Assembly: GCA_016928525.1 (NCBI GenBank)
Contig: JAFGKO010000367.1
Span: 1 to 38,029, forward strand
DNA: 38,029 nucleotides
Direction of reading: 5' to 3'
Source of the DNA: Anaerolineales bacterium
Lineage (GTDB): Bacteria > Chloroflexota > Anaerolineae > Anaerolineales > Villigracilaceae
In this document: piece by piece, positions 17,110 through 25,688 of the stretch
How the letters are laid out: every line of letters starts with the position of its first letter
Position numbering within the stretch: the first letter of the stretch is position 1
The notes under the pieces: model-generated
The model's database searches: none
The model's input: only the letters and a program-made list of their open reading frames with translations
What the model was told of the DNA's origin: nothing
Program-made: the position numbers and the translations under genes

Positions 17110-17742
17110 ATGTCGGAAGAACTGATAAAAGCCATCACTGAAATGCGCGAAGAAGATGCTCTAAAAATCACTCAGGATATGCTTGATGCGGGATCTTCAC
17201 CGCTCGATGTCCTCGATGCGTGCCGTAAGGGCCTGGATGCGGTGGGGAAATGCTTCGAGGAGGGCACCTATTTCTTGCCTGAACTGATGCTGGCTGGCGA
17301 GATGATGAACCAGATTACGGAGATCATCAAGCCCAAGCTGGCCGAGCTGCCGGATAGAGAGCGCCAGGGCAAAGTACTCATTGGCACTGTCCAAGGAGAT
17401 ATCCACGATATCGGCAAGAATATTGTGAGCTTCATGCTGGATGTTAACGGCTTTGAAGTCCTCGACCTGGGTGTGGATATTCCCCCGCAAAAATTCGTAG
17501 ACGCTATTCAGGATTTCCAACCGCAGGTTGTCGCTCTCAGCGGATTCCTTACCCTGTCCTTTGACGCTATGAAAAACACAGTGGCAGCCATCGAATCCGC
17601 CGGCCAACGGGACAAGGTCAAGATCATGATCGGTGGGGGTCAAATCAACGAGGAAGTAAAAGAATATGCTGGTGCTGATGGCTATGGTAGAGATGCCGTG
17701 GCCGGAATATCCTTGGCTAAAAAATGGGTTGGCGTCAATTGA
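17110..17742 (+). CDS. Corrinoid (B12-binding) methyl carrier protein
   Basis: A 210-residue protein of the MtbC/MttC/MtaC type that shuttles a methyl group on cobalt between methyltransferases. Residues 1-85 form the helical cap (B12-binding-2). The cobalamin domain follows, with the lower-ligand motif D97-x-H99-x-x-G102 in QGDIHDIGKN, then SGFLTLSF near 144-152 and IGGGQ near 174-178. It lies 30 bases before the methyltransferase gene and seven kb from the RACo-like activator needed to keep its cobalt reduced. AAGGAG precedes the ATG. The pair is the core of a substrate-specific demethylation system. Confidence 0.95.
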   Translation: MSEELIKAITEMREEDALKITQDMLDAGSSPLDVLDACRKGLDAVGKCFEEGTYFLPELMLAGEMMNQITEIIKPKLAELPDRERQGKVLIGTVQGDIHDIGKNIVSFMLDVNGFEVLDLGVDIPPQKFVDAIQDFQPQVVALSGFLTLSFDAMKNTVAAIESAGQRDKVKIMIGGGQINEEVKEYAGADGYGRDAVAGISLAKKWVGVN

Positions 17743-17772
17743 TAACCCTCAGCAGAGAATTCGGAGGAAAAA

Positions 17773-19116
17773 ATGACACAACAATTGACAAAAGAAGAAA
17801 AGTTTGAGGCGATATGGCAAGGGAAGCTCTCGCCAAAGGGTCCTGATGGGAACCCGCTTCCGTTCCAGTCTCCGGAAGCGGAAAAGGCATACAAGGATCG
17901 GATACTCAGGTTCAAAGATGCAATCGAGATGAAAAAGCTGCCGGACAGAGTTCCGGTTACGGTCTTTCCCAGCATGTTTCCTTGGAAAAACGCCGGGATG
18001 ACCGTTGAAGAGGCCATGTACGATTATGGCAAATGTGCCGAAGTCTTTCAGAATTTCGTGCTCGAGTTGGAACCGGATATGCATTGGGGTGCATACGCAC
18101 CCGGTTCGGGGAAGATGTATGAAATCCTGGACTATAAACTCTACTCCTGGCCAGGCCATGGGGTTTCGCCGGAATACTCCTACCAAGCCAATGAAGGCGA
18201 ATACATGCTGGCGGATGAATATGATGCCTTGATCCAGGACCCATCGGGTTACTTCACCCATGTATACCTGCCACGCGTGTTCGGCGCATTAGGTGGATTT
18301 CCGATGCTGCCGTTTCTCCCCGGCATCCTCGAAATTTACGGCCTTCCCCTCTTCTTCATCCCCTTTGGGCTGCCCCCAGTACAGGCAACCTATCAGGCCC
18401 TTTTTGAGGCCGGTGCTGAGGCGCTGAAATGGGTAGGCCCCATAGGTGGTGCTGACGGTGTGTTAGCCACGCACGGGTTTCCGACCGTATTGGGTGGATT
18501 CACCAAGGCGCCGTTCGACGTCATTGGCGATACATTGCGTGGTACCAAGGGGATCATGCTGGATATCCACCGGCGACCCGATAAGCTCATCAAGGCTATG
18601 GAAGCTTTGGTGCCGCTTATGATCGGTATGGGTATTGCCAACGCGCGACAGACCGGCAATCCCTTAATATTCATTCCTCTTCATAAAGGGGCAGATGGCT
18701 TCATCTCAGATGAGCAGTTCAAGAAATTCTTCTGGCCGACTCTAAGAGAAGTCATTTTGGGCTTAATAGAGGAAGGGATTGTTCCACTTCCTGCGCTTGA
18801 AGGATACTGGAATACGCGACTGGAAGTTATTCAGGATGTTCCAAAAGGCAAGAGCGTATGGATGGTCGACCAGTCAGATATGGTCAAGGCCAAGAACACT
18901 CTGGGCAAGAATGCCTGCCTGCTTGGCAACGTGCCCTCCTCCATGTTGAATTTGGGCACCCCTCAGGATGTGAAAGCCTATGTAAAGAATGTCATCGACA
19001 CTGCCGGCAAAGATGGTGGCCTCATCATCTGCAATGGGGCTTTCTTTGACGAAGCCAAGCTGGAAAATGTCAAGGCGATAGTTGAGGCTACCAAGGAGTA
19101 CGGCGAATACAAATAA
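17773..19116 (+). CDS. Uroporphyrinogen-decarboxylase-fold methyltransferase
   Basis: A 447-residue TIM-barrel protein of the family that includes MtaA and MtbA. The C-terminal part is typical: GNVPSSMLNLGTPQDVKAYVKN at 385-406, then GGLIICNGAFFDEAKLENVKAI. The His-x-Cys...Cys zinc motif of the archaeal enzymes is absent: the equivalent stretch reads ALEGYWNTRL (341-350), placing Glu343 where the first cysteine would be, and Cys420 is two residues off the usual position. It is therefore not heme biosynthesis and not a canonical MtaA. It follows the corrinoid protein directly, with GGAGG before the ATG, so it most likely moves a methyl group between the substrate and the corrinoid. The direction and the substrate are inferred. 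Confidence 0.88.
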   Translation: MTQQLTKEEKFEAIWQGKLSPKGPDGNPLPFQSPEAEKAYKDRILRFKDAIEMKKLPDRVPVTVFPSMFPWKNAGMTVEEAMYDYGKCAEVFQNFVLELEPDMHWGAYAPGSGKMYEILDYKLYSWPGHGVSPEYSYQANEGEYMLADEYDALIQDPSGYFTHVYLPRVFGALGGFPMLPFLPGILEIYGLPLFFIPFGLPPVQATYQALFEAGAEALKWVGPIGGADGVLATHGFPTVLGGFTKAPFDVIGDTLRGTKGIMLDIHRRPDKLIKAMEALVPLMIGMGIANARQTGNPLIFIPLHKGADGFISDEQFKKFFWPTLREVILGLIEEGIVPLPALEGYWNTRLEVIQDVPKGKSVWMVDQSDMVKAKNTLGKNACLLGNVPSSMLNLGTPQDVKAYVKNVIDTAGKDGGLIICNGAFFDEAKLENVKAIVEATKEYGEYK

Positions 19117-19133
19117 TATGTTTTTCAGGGGAA

Positions 19134-19188
19134 CCGGCTTGATAGGCTTTGCACAAAACTGCCATAGAAACCAAGCCTATCAAGCCGG
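19134..19188. repeat. Perfect 16-base inverted repeat between methyltransferase and alcohol dehydrogenase genes
   Basis: CCGGCTTGATAGGCTT at 19134-19149 is exactly complementary to 19173-19188, with a 23-base loop. No T-run follows on either strand, so a classical terminator is unlikely. It may stabilise or process the mRNA, or be a protein-binding site. Confidence 0.75.
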
Positions 19189-19225
19189 GGGGATTAACAT
19201 CAATGTTTGTTTTCGGGAGGAACAA

Positions 19226-20323
19226 ATGGAAATAAAAGCGGCGGTTGTTTTTGAGCGGGCGGGAGAATTCAAAATTGAAAACTTGGAACTCAGCGAACCA
19301 AGGGATGATGAGGTAGTGGTTCGAGTAGTCGCTACCGGTATTTGTCACACTGACCTGGCAGCACGGGCCGGGCATTTACCGATCCCGGCTCCGCCGAGTG
19401 TTTTCGGACATGAAGGAGCTGGTATTGTGGAAAAAGTGGGAGCGCGCGTGACCAAAGTAAAACCGGGCGACCATGTAGTTCTTGGCTGGGACTACTGCGG
19501 AACATGTCCACCATGTAAGCAAGGCAAGGAACTCTATTGCCTGAATTTCTTCCTGCACAATTTCCACGGCGCTCGCCCGGATGGCACTACAACCTTGCGA
19601 AAAGGTGATCAGGAAATCCATGGTTCATTCTTCTGCCAGTCATCCTTTGCCGATTATGCACTCGCCAACGAACGCAATGTCGTCAAAGCGCGAGATGATA
19701 TTCCCCTCGAAATCCTGGGTCCCATGGGATGTGGAGTAATGACAGGCGCTGGCGCAGTGATGAATGCACTTCAAGTCAAACCAGGGTCATCCATTGCCGT
19801 ATTTGGCGTTGGCCCGGTGGGGATAAGCGCAATTTTAGCTGCAGTGGTGTGTGGTTGTACTACTATCATCGCTGTTGATATCAAACCTGAGCGGCTCAAA
19901 GCGGCCAAGGAATTGGGCGCTACTCATACTGTTAACGCATCGGAGGTTGACCCAGTTAAGGCGATTCTCGATATCACCAATGGGGGGCCGGAATTCAGTC
20001 TCGAGTGCGTCGGCAATCCTAAGGTGTTGCGACAGGCTGTGGACGTGCTTCCCCGCCTGGGAGTGTGCGGTCTTACGGGCGTCGTGCCTCCTGGCACGGA
20101 AGTCAGCCTGGACATGGATCTGATCATGAATGGCCGAGCAGTTAGGGGAATACTTGGAGGCGATGCAATCGCGGATCTGTTTATTCCCAAGCTGGTTGAG
20201 CTATATCTCCAAGGACGGTTCCCATACGACAAGATGATCACGTTCTATCCCTTCGAAGAGATCAACCGGGCTGTAGAAGATATGGAAAAAGGGTTGGTGG
20301 TCAAACCGGTTTTGCGCATGTAG
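19226..20323 (+). CDS. Zinc alcohol dehydrogenase, aryl-alcohol type
   Basis: A 365-residue medium-chain dehydrogenase. The catalytic zinc site shows Cys40 in TGICHTDL and GHEGAG (His62, Glu63). The structural zinc site has four cysteines in DYCGTCPPCKQGKELYC. The NAD(P) Rossmann loop is GVGPVG. Segments HGSFFCQSSFADYALANERNVVK and LGPMGCGVMTGAGAVMNAL closely match the benzyl/aryl alcohol dehydrogenase subgroup (XylB-like). The ATG at 19226 with GGGAGG eight bases upstream is chosen over longer in-frame starts. It would oxidise an alcohol to an aldehyde for the AOR encoded 31 bases downstream. Confidence 0.93.
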   Translation: MEIKAAVVFERAGEFKIENLELSEPRDDEVVVRVVATGICHTDLAARAGHLPIPAPPSVFGHEGAGIVEKVGARVTKVKPGDHVVLGWDYCGTCPPCKQGKELYCLNFFLHNFHGARPDGTTTLRKGDQEIHGSFFCQSSFADYALANERNVVKARDDIPLEILGPMGCGVMTGAGAVMNALQVKPGSSIAVFGVGPVGISAILAAVVCGCTTIIAVDIKPERLKAAKELGATHTVNASEVDPVKAILDITNGGPEFSLECVGNPKVLRQAVDVLPRLGVCGLTGVVPPGTEVSLDMDLIMNGRAVRGILGGDAIADLFIPKLVELYLQGRFPYDKMITFYPFEEINRAVEDMEKGLVVKPVLRM

Positions 20324-20354
20324 TGACTAGTATTAATCGATAACGGAGGCAAGC

Positions 20355-22076
20355 ATGAAGTTTGTCAGAGTAAACATGACGGATAAGACCATCAAAGTTG
20401 AAGATGTGTCGCCGGAATATGCCGGGCTAGGCGGCAGGGGCCTGACTTCGATCATGATCAACAATGAAGTTCCGCCGGAATGTGATCCCCTGGGACCAGA
20501 GAACAAGCTCATCTTTGCCCCTGGTTTCCTAACCGGTACTTCGTTGGTGAACACCAGCCGTATATCTGTTGGCGCTAAAAGTCCGTTGACGGGTGGCATC
20601 AAGGAGAGCAACGCGGGTGGGTCTATAGGCGCCTCTTTGGGACATCTGGGCATTACAGCGATTATTGTTGAGGGACAAGCATCGGACGGGGATCTCAGCC
20701 TGCTCCGCATCGATGCGCAGGGTGAAGCAAGACTGGTGCCGGCTCAGGAATATCGGGGCTTACGCACCTACGCATTAGCAGAAAAGCTGTTGACTGTTTA
20801 TGGCGAGAAAAATTCGATCATGTGCATCGGGCCGGCGGGTGAATATCAGTTGGCTTCGGCCTCGATCCAATCGACAGATGTCGATGGGCGTCCTTGCCGG
20901 GCTGCTGGCCGCGGTGGCATGGGAGCAGTAATGGGTGCCAAAGGGCTTAAAGCGTTGGTTGTCGACCAACGTGGAAAGGCCCTCGATGCCATCGCCGATC
21001 CACGAGCTTTCAAAGAAGCAACTAAAATCGTTGTTGAAGCGGTCAAAGCAGACCACATGAGTGCGGAAGTGATGCCTGCCCTTGGTACTGCTGCCCTGGT
21101 AGCCCCAGTCAATGCAATGGGCGCCTTCCCCAGTTATAACGCCACCAAAGGTCAATTGGATGGTTGGGAGAAGATCAGCGGGGAGGCAATGGCTGAGATC
21201 ATCAAAGAACGTGGAGGAAACACCACCCATCGGGGCTGTGACCAGTGCATGATCCATTGTTCTAACATCTACGTGGATAAAGACGGTAAATTTATCACCG
21301 GGTCTTTGGAATACGAGACCATTTGGGCCACAGGCGGCATGACCGGCATCACCGACCTGGACGTGATCGCTCGCCTCGACAACCTGTGCGACGATATTGG
21401 GCTCGACACGATGAACACTGGGGTGGCCGTCGCCGTCGCCATGGATGCTGGGTATAGAAAGTTTGGGGATGCCGAAGCAGCTATCGCGATGGTAGAAGAA
21501 ATCGCCAGGGGGACGGAATTTGGCCGCATCCTGGGCAATGGTCCGGCCGCAGTGGGTGAGCATTTCAACCACCCCCGCGTACCAGTGGTCAAACGACAAA
21601 GCATCGCAGCTTACGACCCGCGTGGCATGTTAGGCAACGGCGTTACCTACGCTACCTCCCCAATGGGCGCTGATCACACGGCAGGTAACGTGGTTGGGGC
21701 TTACCTGGAGCGGAAACTCGATCCACTGAACCCGGAAGGCCAGACTGACACCTCCAGGTTTTTGCAGATCGCCATGGCCGCCTTCGATTGCATGGGTCAA
21801 TGTTTCATGGCGAGTGTGGCCTTGCTGCATCCCGATGGCTTCGGCGCGTTCCAAAGACTGATTGAGGCTAAAACGGGCGCGCAATTCGAAGAGGGTTATT
21901 TTCCCTTCGGGATGGGCACTCGCATCTTAATGGCTGAGAAGGAGTTCAATAGAAAAGCAGGCTTAACGAAGCAAGATGATCGCCTGCCTCGCTTCTTCTA
22001 TGAGGAACCCCTGCCTCCGCACAATAAGGTTTTTACGATCAGCGACGAAGAGTTGGACAAGGTCTTGGAATTCTAG
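20355..22076 (+). CDS. Aldehyde:ferredoxin oxidoreductase, first of two
   Basis: A 573-residue tungsten or molybdenum bis-pterin enzyme that oxidises aldehydes to acids with ferredoxin as acceptor. The N-terminal AOR domain shows GLGGRGLTS, DPLGPENKLIFAPG and the SRISVGAKSPLTG segment. The [4Fe-4S] ligands are Cys295, Cys298 and Cys302 (C-x2-C-x3-C), with a fourth from Cys479 or Cys483. It is followed after 11 bases by a MoaD-like gene and preceded by the aryl-alcohol dehydrogenase, whose aldehyde product it can take. GGAGG precedes the ATG. Slightly shorter than the second AOR in this window. Confidence 0.95.
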   Translation: MKFVRVNMTDKTIKVEDVSPEYAGLGGRGLTSIMINNEVPPECDPLGPENKLIFAPGFLTGTSLVNTSRISVGAKSPLTGGIKESNAGGSIGASLGHLGITAIIVEGQASDGDLSLLRIDAQGEARLVPAQEYRGLRTYALAEKLLTVYGEKNSIMCIGPAGEYQLASASIQSTDVDGRPCRAAGRGGMGAVMGAKGLKALVVDQRGKALDAIADPRAFKEATKIVVEAVKADHMSAEVMPALGTAALVAPVNAMGAFPSYNATKGQLDGWEKISGEAMAEIIKERGGNTTHRGCDQCMIHCSNIYVDKDGKFITGSLEYETIWATGGMTGITDLDVIARLDNLCDDIGLDTMNTGVAVAVAMDAGYRKFGDAEAAIAMVEEIARGTEFGRILGNGPAAVGEHFNHPRVPVVKRQSIAAYDPRGMLGNGVTYATSPMGADHTAGNVVGAYLERKLDPLNPEGQTDTSRFLQIAMAAFDCMGQCFMASVALLHPDGFGAFQRLIEAKTGAQFEEGYFPFGMGTRILMAEKEFNRKAGLTKQDDRLPRFFYEEPLPPHNKVFTISDEELDKVLEF

Positions 22077-22087
22077 CAGGCACATTG

Positions 22088-22327
22088 ATGAAAGTGAAGG
22101 TCAAACTATACGGAACTCTAAGCTTAAAGGTCCCAGAATACAAACCTTCGCAAGGCATAGAGGTTGAGATGCCAGATGGCGCAACAGTCAGAGACTTGCT
22201 CACCCATTTGGAGATCTTAGAAACACGCGGGGCCGCGGTCGTTGCAAATGGCCGGGTGCTCAAAGCGGACGACAAAATGCAGGATGGATCATCTTTGGAT
22301 GTTTTTCAAAGTATTCAAGGCGGTTGA
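22088..22327 (+). CDS. MoaD/ThiS-like small protein paired with the first AOR
   Basis: A 79-residue beta-grasp protein ending in Gly-Gly, the carboxy tail that is adenylated and thiocarboxylated in MoaD and ThiS. Its position directly after an AOR gene suggests a dedicated sulfur carrier for the pterin cofactor of that enzyme. The ATG at 22088 is preferred to the TTG just before it; no strong ribosome site is seen, suggesting coupling to the AOR gene. Confidence 0.85.
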   Translation: MKVKVKLYGTLSLKVPEYKPSQGIEVEMPDGATVRDLLTHLEILETRGAAVVANGRVLKADDKMQDGSSLDVFQSIQGG

Positions 22328-22341
22328 TAGGATCTATATCC

Positions 22342-22355
22342 CGAGAGTTCTCTCG
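22342..22355. repeat. Short perfect inverted repeat after the MoaD-like gene
   Basis: CGAGAG and CTCTCG flank two bases. It lies 15 bases after the MoaD-like stop and before the transporter genes. It could be a small hairpin or operator. No T-run follows. Confidence 0.3.
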
Positions 22356-22509
22356 CGTTCAAAAGAGAAAATGTCACCCGCTTAAAAGTGAAGTGTAAAT
22401 ATTCTGGAAAGGAGAATTGGAAGTATGTAGAAAATACGCAGAAAACAAGCTGTCATCTAATGGCAAAACATAACAACAAATCCATAGTTTCAAAAAATAA
22501 GGAGGAGCA

Positions 22510-23751
22510 ATGGATAACAAAAACAATTTGACCCGTCGCGATTTTCTCAAAGTCGCGGCAGTTGGAACCGCCGGGCTAATGAGTGCGTGCGGTGGGGGAC
22601 CGGCTAAAGCCAAAGACAAGATCGTGGTTGGCATGTCAAGACCTCTTTCCGGCTGGAATGCCACCATCGGCGATTCCGCCTTTCGCCCGGTCTATGAAAC
22701 CTTTGTGGCGGAGGTCAATGCAGATGGGGGTGTTTATGTAGAGGAATTTGGCAAAAAGTTGCCCATTGAGTTAATCGTCTACGATGATAAGAGTGATGTG
22801 GGCACCATGACCAGGTTAACGGAAAAGTTGATCGTGGAAGACAAGGTTGACTTCCTGTGGCCTGCCTCCGGTACCGCTTTCCTCTTCGCCCAGGCTCCGA
22901 TTGCCAATAAGTATGGCTATGTGCTGATTACTGCCGAGGGCGGCGCTACCAGCCTCAAGGACATGCTACCCAGCCTGCCCTACGTATTCGTAACCCTGAG
23001 CTTCTCTGATTGGTATCAAGTACCGGCCTTTGCCGACCTGCTGGCAGAGAAGGGTGCGAAGACAGCCTACGTCACCTACATTGCAGACTTGCATGGCATT
23101 GAGTACTCGGGTGTGGCCGGCATCGAGTTTGCCAACAAAGGTATCAATGTTGTTGGCTCCAAGAGTCTCCCACCCGATATCAAGGACTTGTCACCGATAA
23201 TCAAAGAAGCCAAGGCCTCCGAGGCGGACGTCTTCTGCTGCTTTGCCTATCCTGATCAACTCTTCCCGGCCATCGGGACATCCATCGAACTCGGCTATAA
23301 CCCCAAGTGTTGGATTGGCGGGCCCGGCATAAATTTTGGCTTCTTCCATACGGCGTTTGGCCCCATGGTAGAGGGCGTTACAGGCTGGACTTCCTTTAAC
23401 CCCAAGCAATCTGCGGTAGCAAAGGAACTGGCTGATAAGCTCTGGGGCGGTAAGCCCGAAGACGTCCAGGATCCCTGGGGACACCCGCTTTATTGGGCTG
23501 GCCTGCAGACCTGGAAGCTGGCTATCGAGAAAGCCGGTACTTTGGACCAGGAAAAGATCAGGGAAATTCTTGCTACCGAGAAGTTTGATACAGTCCTGGG
23601 GGAGACCTGGTATGAGAACGGGCTACTGTCAAAGGATTGCCATACCGGAGAGGTTGGTCAATGGATAAACGGAGTGTATGAAGTCGTTGGGCCGAAAGAG
23701 GATGCTACTGCCGATTTCGTGTATCCCAAGCCCGAGTGGCCAACTGGGTAA
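22510..23751 (+). CDS. livK: Branched-chain-type ABC substrate-binding lipoprotein
   Basis: A 413-residue periplasmic binding protein of the LivK / type I fold. The N-terminus has a twin-arginine motif (LTRRDFLK) followed by a hydrophobic stretch and a lipobox-like LMSACGG, so it is probably a Tat-exported lipoprotein anchored by Cys at about residue 27. The mature part begins KDKIVVGMSRPLSGWNATIG, the usual start of this fold. It heads a complete importer gene set. GGAGGAG precedes the ATG. The ligand cannot be deduced; relatives bind amino acids, amides, urea or aromatic acids, and the latter would fit this island. The symbol reflects homology only. Confidence 0.92.
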   Translation: MDNKNNLTRRDFLKVAAVGTAGLMSACGGGPAKAKDKIVVGMSRPLSGWNATIGDSAFRPVYETFVAEVNADGGVYVEEFGKKLPIELIVYDDKSDVGTMTRLTEKLIVEDKVDFLWPASGTAFLFAQAPIANKYGYVLITAEGGATSLKDMLPSLPYVFVTLSFSDWYQVPAFADLLAEKGAKTAYVTYIADLHGIEYSGVAGIEFANKGINVVGSKSLPPDIKDLSPIIKEAKASEADVFCCFAYPDQLFPAIGTSIELGYNPKCWIGGPGINFGFFHTAFGPMVEGVTGWTSFNPKQSAVAKELADKLWGGKPEDVQDPWGHPLYWAGLQTWKLAIEKAGTLDQEKIREILATEKFDTVLGETWYENGLLSKDCHTGEVGQWINGVYEVVGPKEDATADFVYPKPEWPTG

Positions 23752-23789
23752 GGAAAGTATCAAGATGCATCGATAGCATACCGCTAGAT

Positions 23790-23828
23790 AGGCTGTCTAA
23801 GGGGAAAGGATTCACCTTTAGACAGCCT
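23790..23828. repeat. Hairpin between binding-protein and permease genes
   Basis: AGGCTGTCTAA at 23790-23800 is exactly complementary to 23818-23828, with a 17-base loop that can pair further with mismatches. No T-run follows. Hairpins here usually raise the amount of binding protein over permease by stabilising the upstream mRNA. Confidence 0.75.
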
Positions 23829-23860
23829 GCACAACGGTTGCTAGAACCAGGAAATCATCA

Positions 23861-24730
23861 ATGATTGTAACCATTCTTGACGTCGTGATCGCCGGCTTGC
23901 TGCTGGGTGGGCTTTATGCATTGATTGCGATGGGTCTCAGTTTGCAATACGGCGTTGCCCGGATATTGAATATCTCGCATGGCGAGTTTATCATGCTCGG
24001 GGCCTTAACCACCTGGGTGTTATACACCGCCTTTGGCATTAACCCGTTATTGTGCCTCGTTGTTTGTGGCCCACTGGCCTTTATCCTGGGGTTTATCCTT
24101 CATAGAACCATATACAAGCGCTTGGCGACAACTTCAGCCACGCCAGGTATCTTCGAGGGCAATTCAATGCTGGCTTCTTTTGGTCTACTATTCATCATTC
24201 AGAATCTGGCACTGATAGCCTGGGGGTCTGAAATAAGAGGTTATTCTTATTTAGCTGTTCCGGTTGACCTGGGGGGAGCGCTATTTGGCGCCAACCGCTT
24301 GGTCACCCTCGGGTTTGCTCTGCTGATCGGGGTCTCTTTTTACATCTTCCTGACCCAGACCCGTATGGGAAAAGCTATCCGTGCAGCGGCTCAAGACCCC
24401 TCTACCGCTGGCCTGCTGGGTGTAAATATCAGTCTTGTGCTGGCTTTATGTTTTGGCCTTGGCGCTGCAATGGCTGCCTGTGCTGGCATGCTGATCAGTA
24501 TGAGTTATCCCGTAAACACTGTCATGGGTATGGAATATACCGTTATAGCCATCATCGTGGTTGTGTTGGGCGGCCTGGGTAGCATCCCCGGCAGCTTCAT
24601 AGGCGGGCTTGTCCTGGGCTTGATTGGTAGCATCGTAACCTATTTCGAGCCTGGGCTGGCGCTGGTTGCTTATTATGTTATTTTCACCATTTTGCTTTTG
24701 TTGAGGCCGACTGGCCTGATGGGGAAGTAG
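23861..24730 (+). CDS. livH: ABC permease LivH-like
   Basis: A 289-residue inner-membrane permease with about eight helices. The N-terminus GLLLGGLYALIAMGLSLQYGVARILNISHGEFIMLGA is characteristic of LivH, as are QTRMGKAIRAAAQDPSTAGLLGVN (the ATPase-coupling loop) and VVVLGGLGSIPGSFIGGLVLG near the end. It pairs with the LivM-like permease that starts five bases downstream. The ATG has an AGGA element upstream. Symbol by homology. Confidence 0.93.
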   Translation: MIVTILDVVIAGLLLGGLYALIAMGLSLQYGVARILNISHGEFIMLGALTTWVLYTAFGINPLLCLVVCGPLAFILGFILHRTIYKRLATTSATPGIFEGNSMLASFGLLFIIQNLALIAWGSEIRGYSYLAVPVDLGGALFGANRLVTLGFALLIGVSFYIFLTQTRMGKAIRAAAQDPSTAGLLGVNISLVLALCFGLGAAMAACAGMLISMSYPVNTVMGMEYTVIAIIVVVLGGLGSIPGSFIGGLVLGLIGSIVTYFEPGLALVAYYVIFTILLLLRPTGLMGK

Positions 24731-24734
24731 ACAA

Positions 24735-25688
24735 ATGAACAAGCTAACATTGACGTCGAAAAACTTCCTGATGCCGGGGATCATTCTGTTGGTTGGATTG
24801 ATCATCCTGGTCGCCTTACCCTACTTTACACCGATATATACTGCCATACTCCTGTCGACGATATTCATGTATGTCGTATTGACAACGAGTTGGGCCATGT
24901 TTTCCGGGCCAACCGGGCAAATTTCTCTGGCGACAGCGGCGTTCTTTGGGGTCGGTATCTATATTGCCGCCACTCTGGGCACTATCATGCCACTACTTGT
25001 TGTCGTCCTAATAGGAGGCCTGGCCAGTGCGGCTCTGGCTCTGTTTGTGGGAGGGCTGACCCTGCGCCTGAAAGGTGTCTATTTTGCTATCTTCACCTTT
25101 GGGTTGTTGGAATTGATCAAGAACCTGCTCTTGTGGTTTGAGGTCAAATATACCGGTACCCGCGGAAGATTTGTGGTGGTGGTCGACTATGATACAGTCT
25201 ATTTCATCATGCTGGCTATCCTGGTGTTGACACTTTTGACGGCTTATTTGATCCGCCACTCAAAGTATGGATTGGCTTTGCAGGGTATCGGCGAACAAGA
25301 AGAAGCCGCTGAGCATATTGGTATCAACGTCACCCGTGTGAAAGTTTCCATTTTTGCCATCAGCGCGTTTTTCATAGGAGCAACGGGCGCTATCATGGCG
25401 ACCCGGTGGACGTATGTTGACCCGTATATTGCCTTCAATATGAACTTTTCTTTTACACCGGTTCTGATGGCCATTTTCGGTGGTGTGGGACAACTATTCG
25501 GTCCCGTTTTAGGTGCTATCATTTTCGCCTATCTTGAAGAAATCTTAATCACCCAGTTCCCTTATTACTACATGCTAGTTTTTGGAATTATCTTGCTCGT
25601 TTCCGTTTTGTACCTGCCCAATGGGTTGGTAGGGCTGATTCAAGGTTGGCGCGCGCGAGCAATGGGAGGCGAACATGGCAATTCTTGA
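24735..25688 (+). CDS. livM: ABC permease LivM-like
   Basis: A 317-residue permease. The pattern TSWAMFSGPTGQISLATAAFFGVGIY and the late FGGVGQLFGPVLGAIIFAYLEE are typical of LivM. The coupling loop near SKYGLALQGIGEQEEAAEHIGINVTRVK is present. Its 3' end overlaps the LivG-like ATPase gene by 14 bases, which shows tight translational coupling. Confidence 0.93.
   Translation: MNKLTLTSKNFLMPGIILLVGLIILVALPYFTPIYTAILLSTIFMYVVLTTSWAMFSGPTGQISLATAAFFGVGIYIAATLGTIMPLLVVVLIGGLASAALALFVGGLTLRLKGVYFAIFTFGLLELIKNLLLWFEVKYTGTRGRFVVVVDYDTVYFIMLAILVLTLLTAYLIRHSKYGLALQGIGEQEEAAEHIGINVTRVKVSIFAISAFFIGATGAIMATRWTYVDPYIAFNMNFSFTPVLMAIFGGVGQLFGPVLGAIIFAYLEEILITQFPYYYMLVFGIILLVSVLYLPNGLVGLIQGWRARAMGGEHGNS

Noticed and set aside
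17773..19116. Heme biosynthesis uroporphyrinogen decarboxylase
   Set aside because: The neighbours are a corrinoid carrier and a corrinoid activator, and the protein is about 100 residues longer than HemE without its N-terminal substrate motif.
19134..19188. Intrinsic terminator
   Set aside because: The stem is perfect but no T-run follows on either strand.
19082..19225. N-terminal extension of the alcohol dehydrogenase
   Set aside because: It would overlap the methyltransferase gene and read through the inverted repeat; the ATG at 19226 has a strong ribosome site and begins where the family begins.
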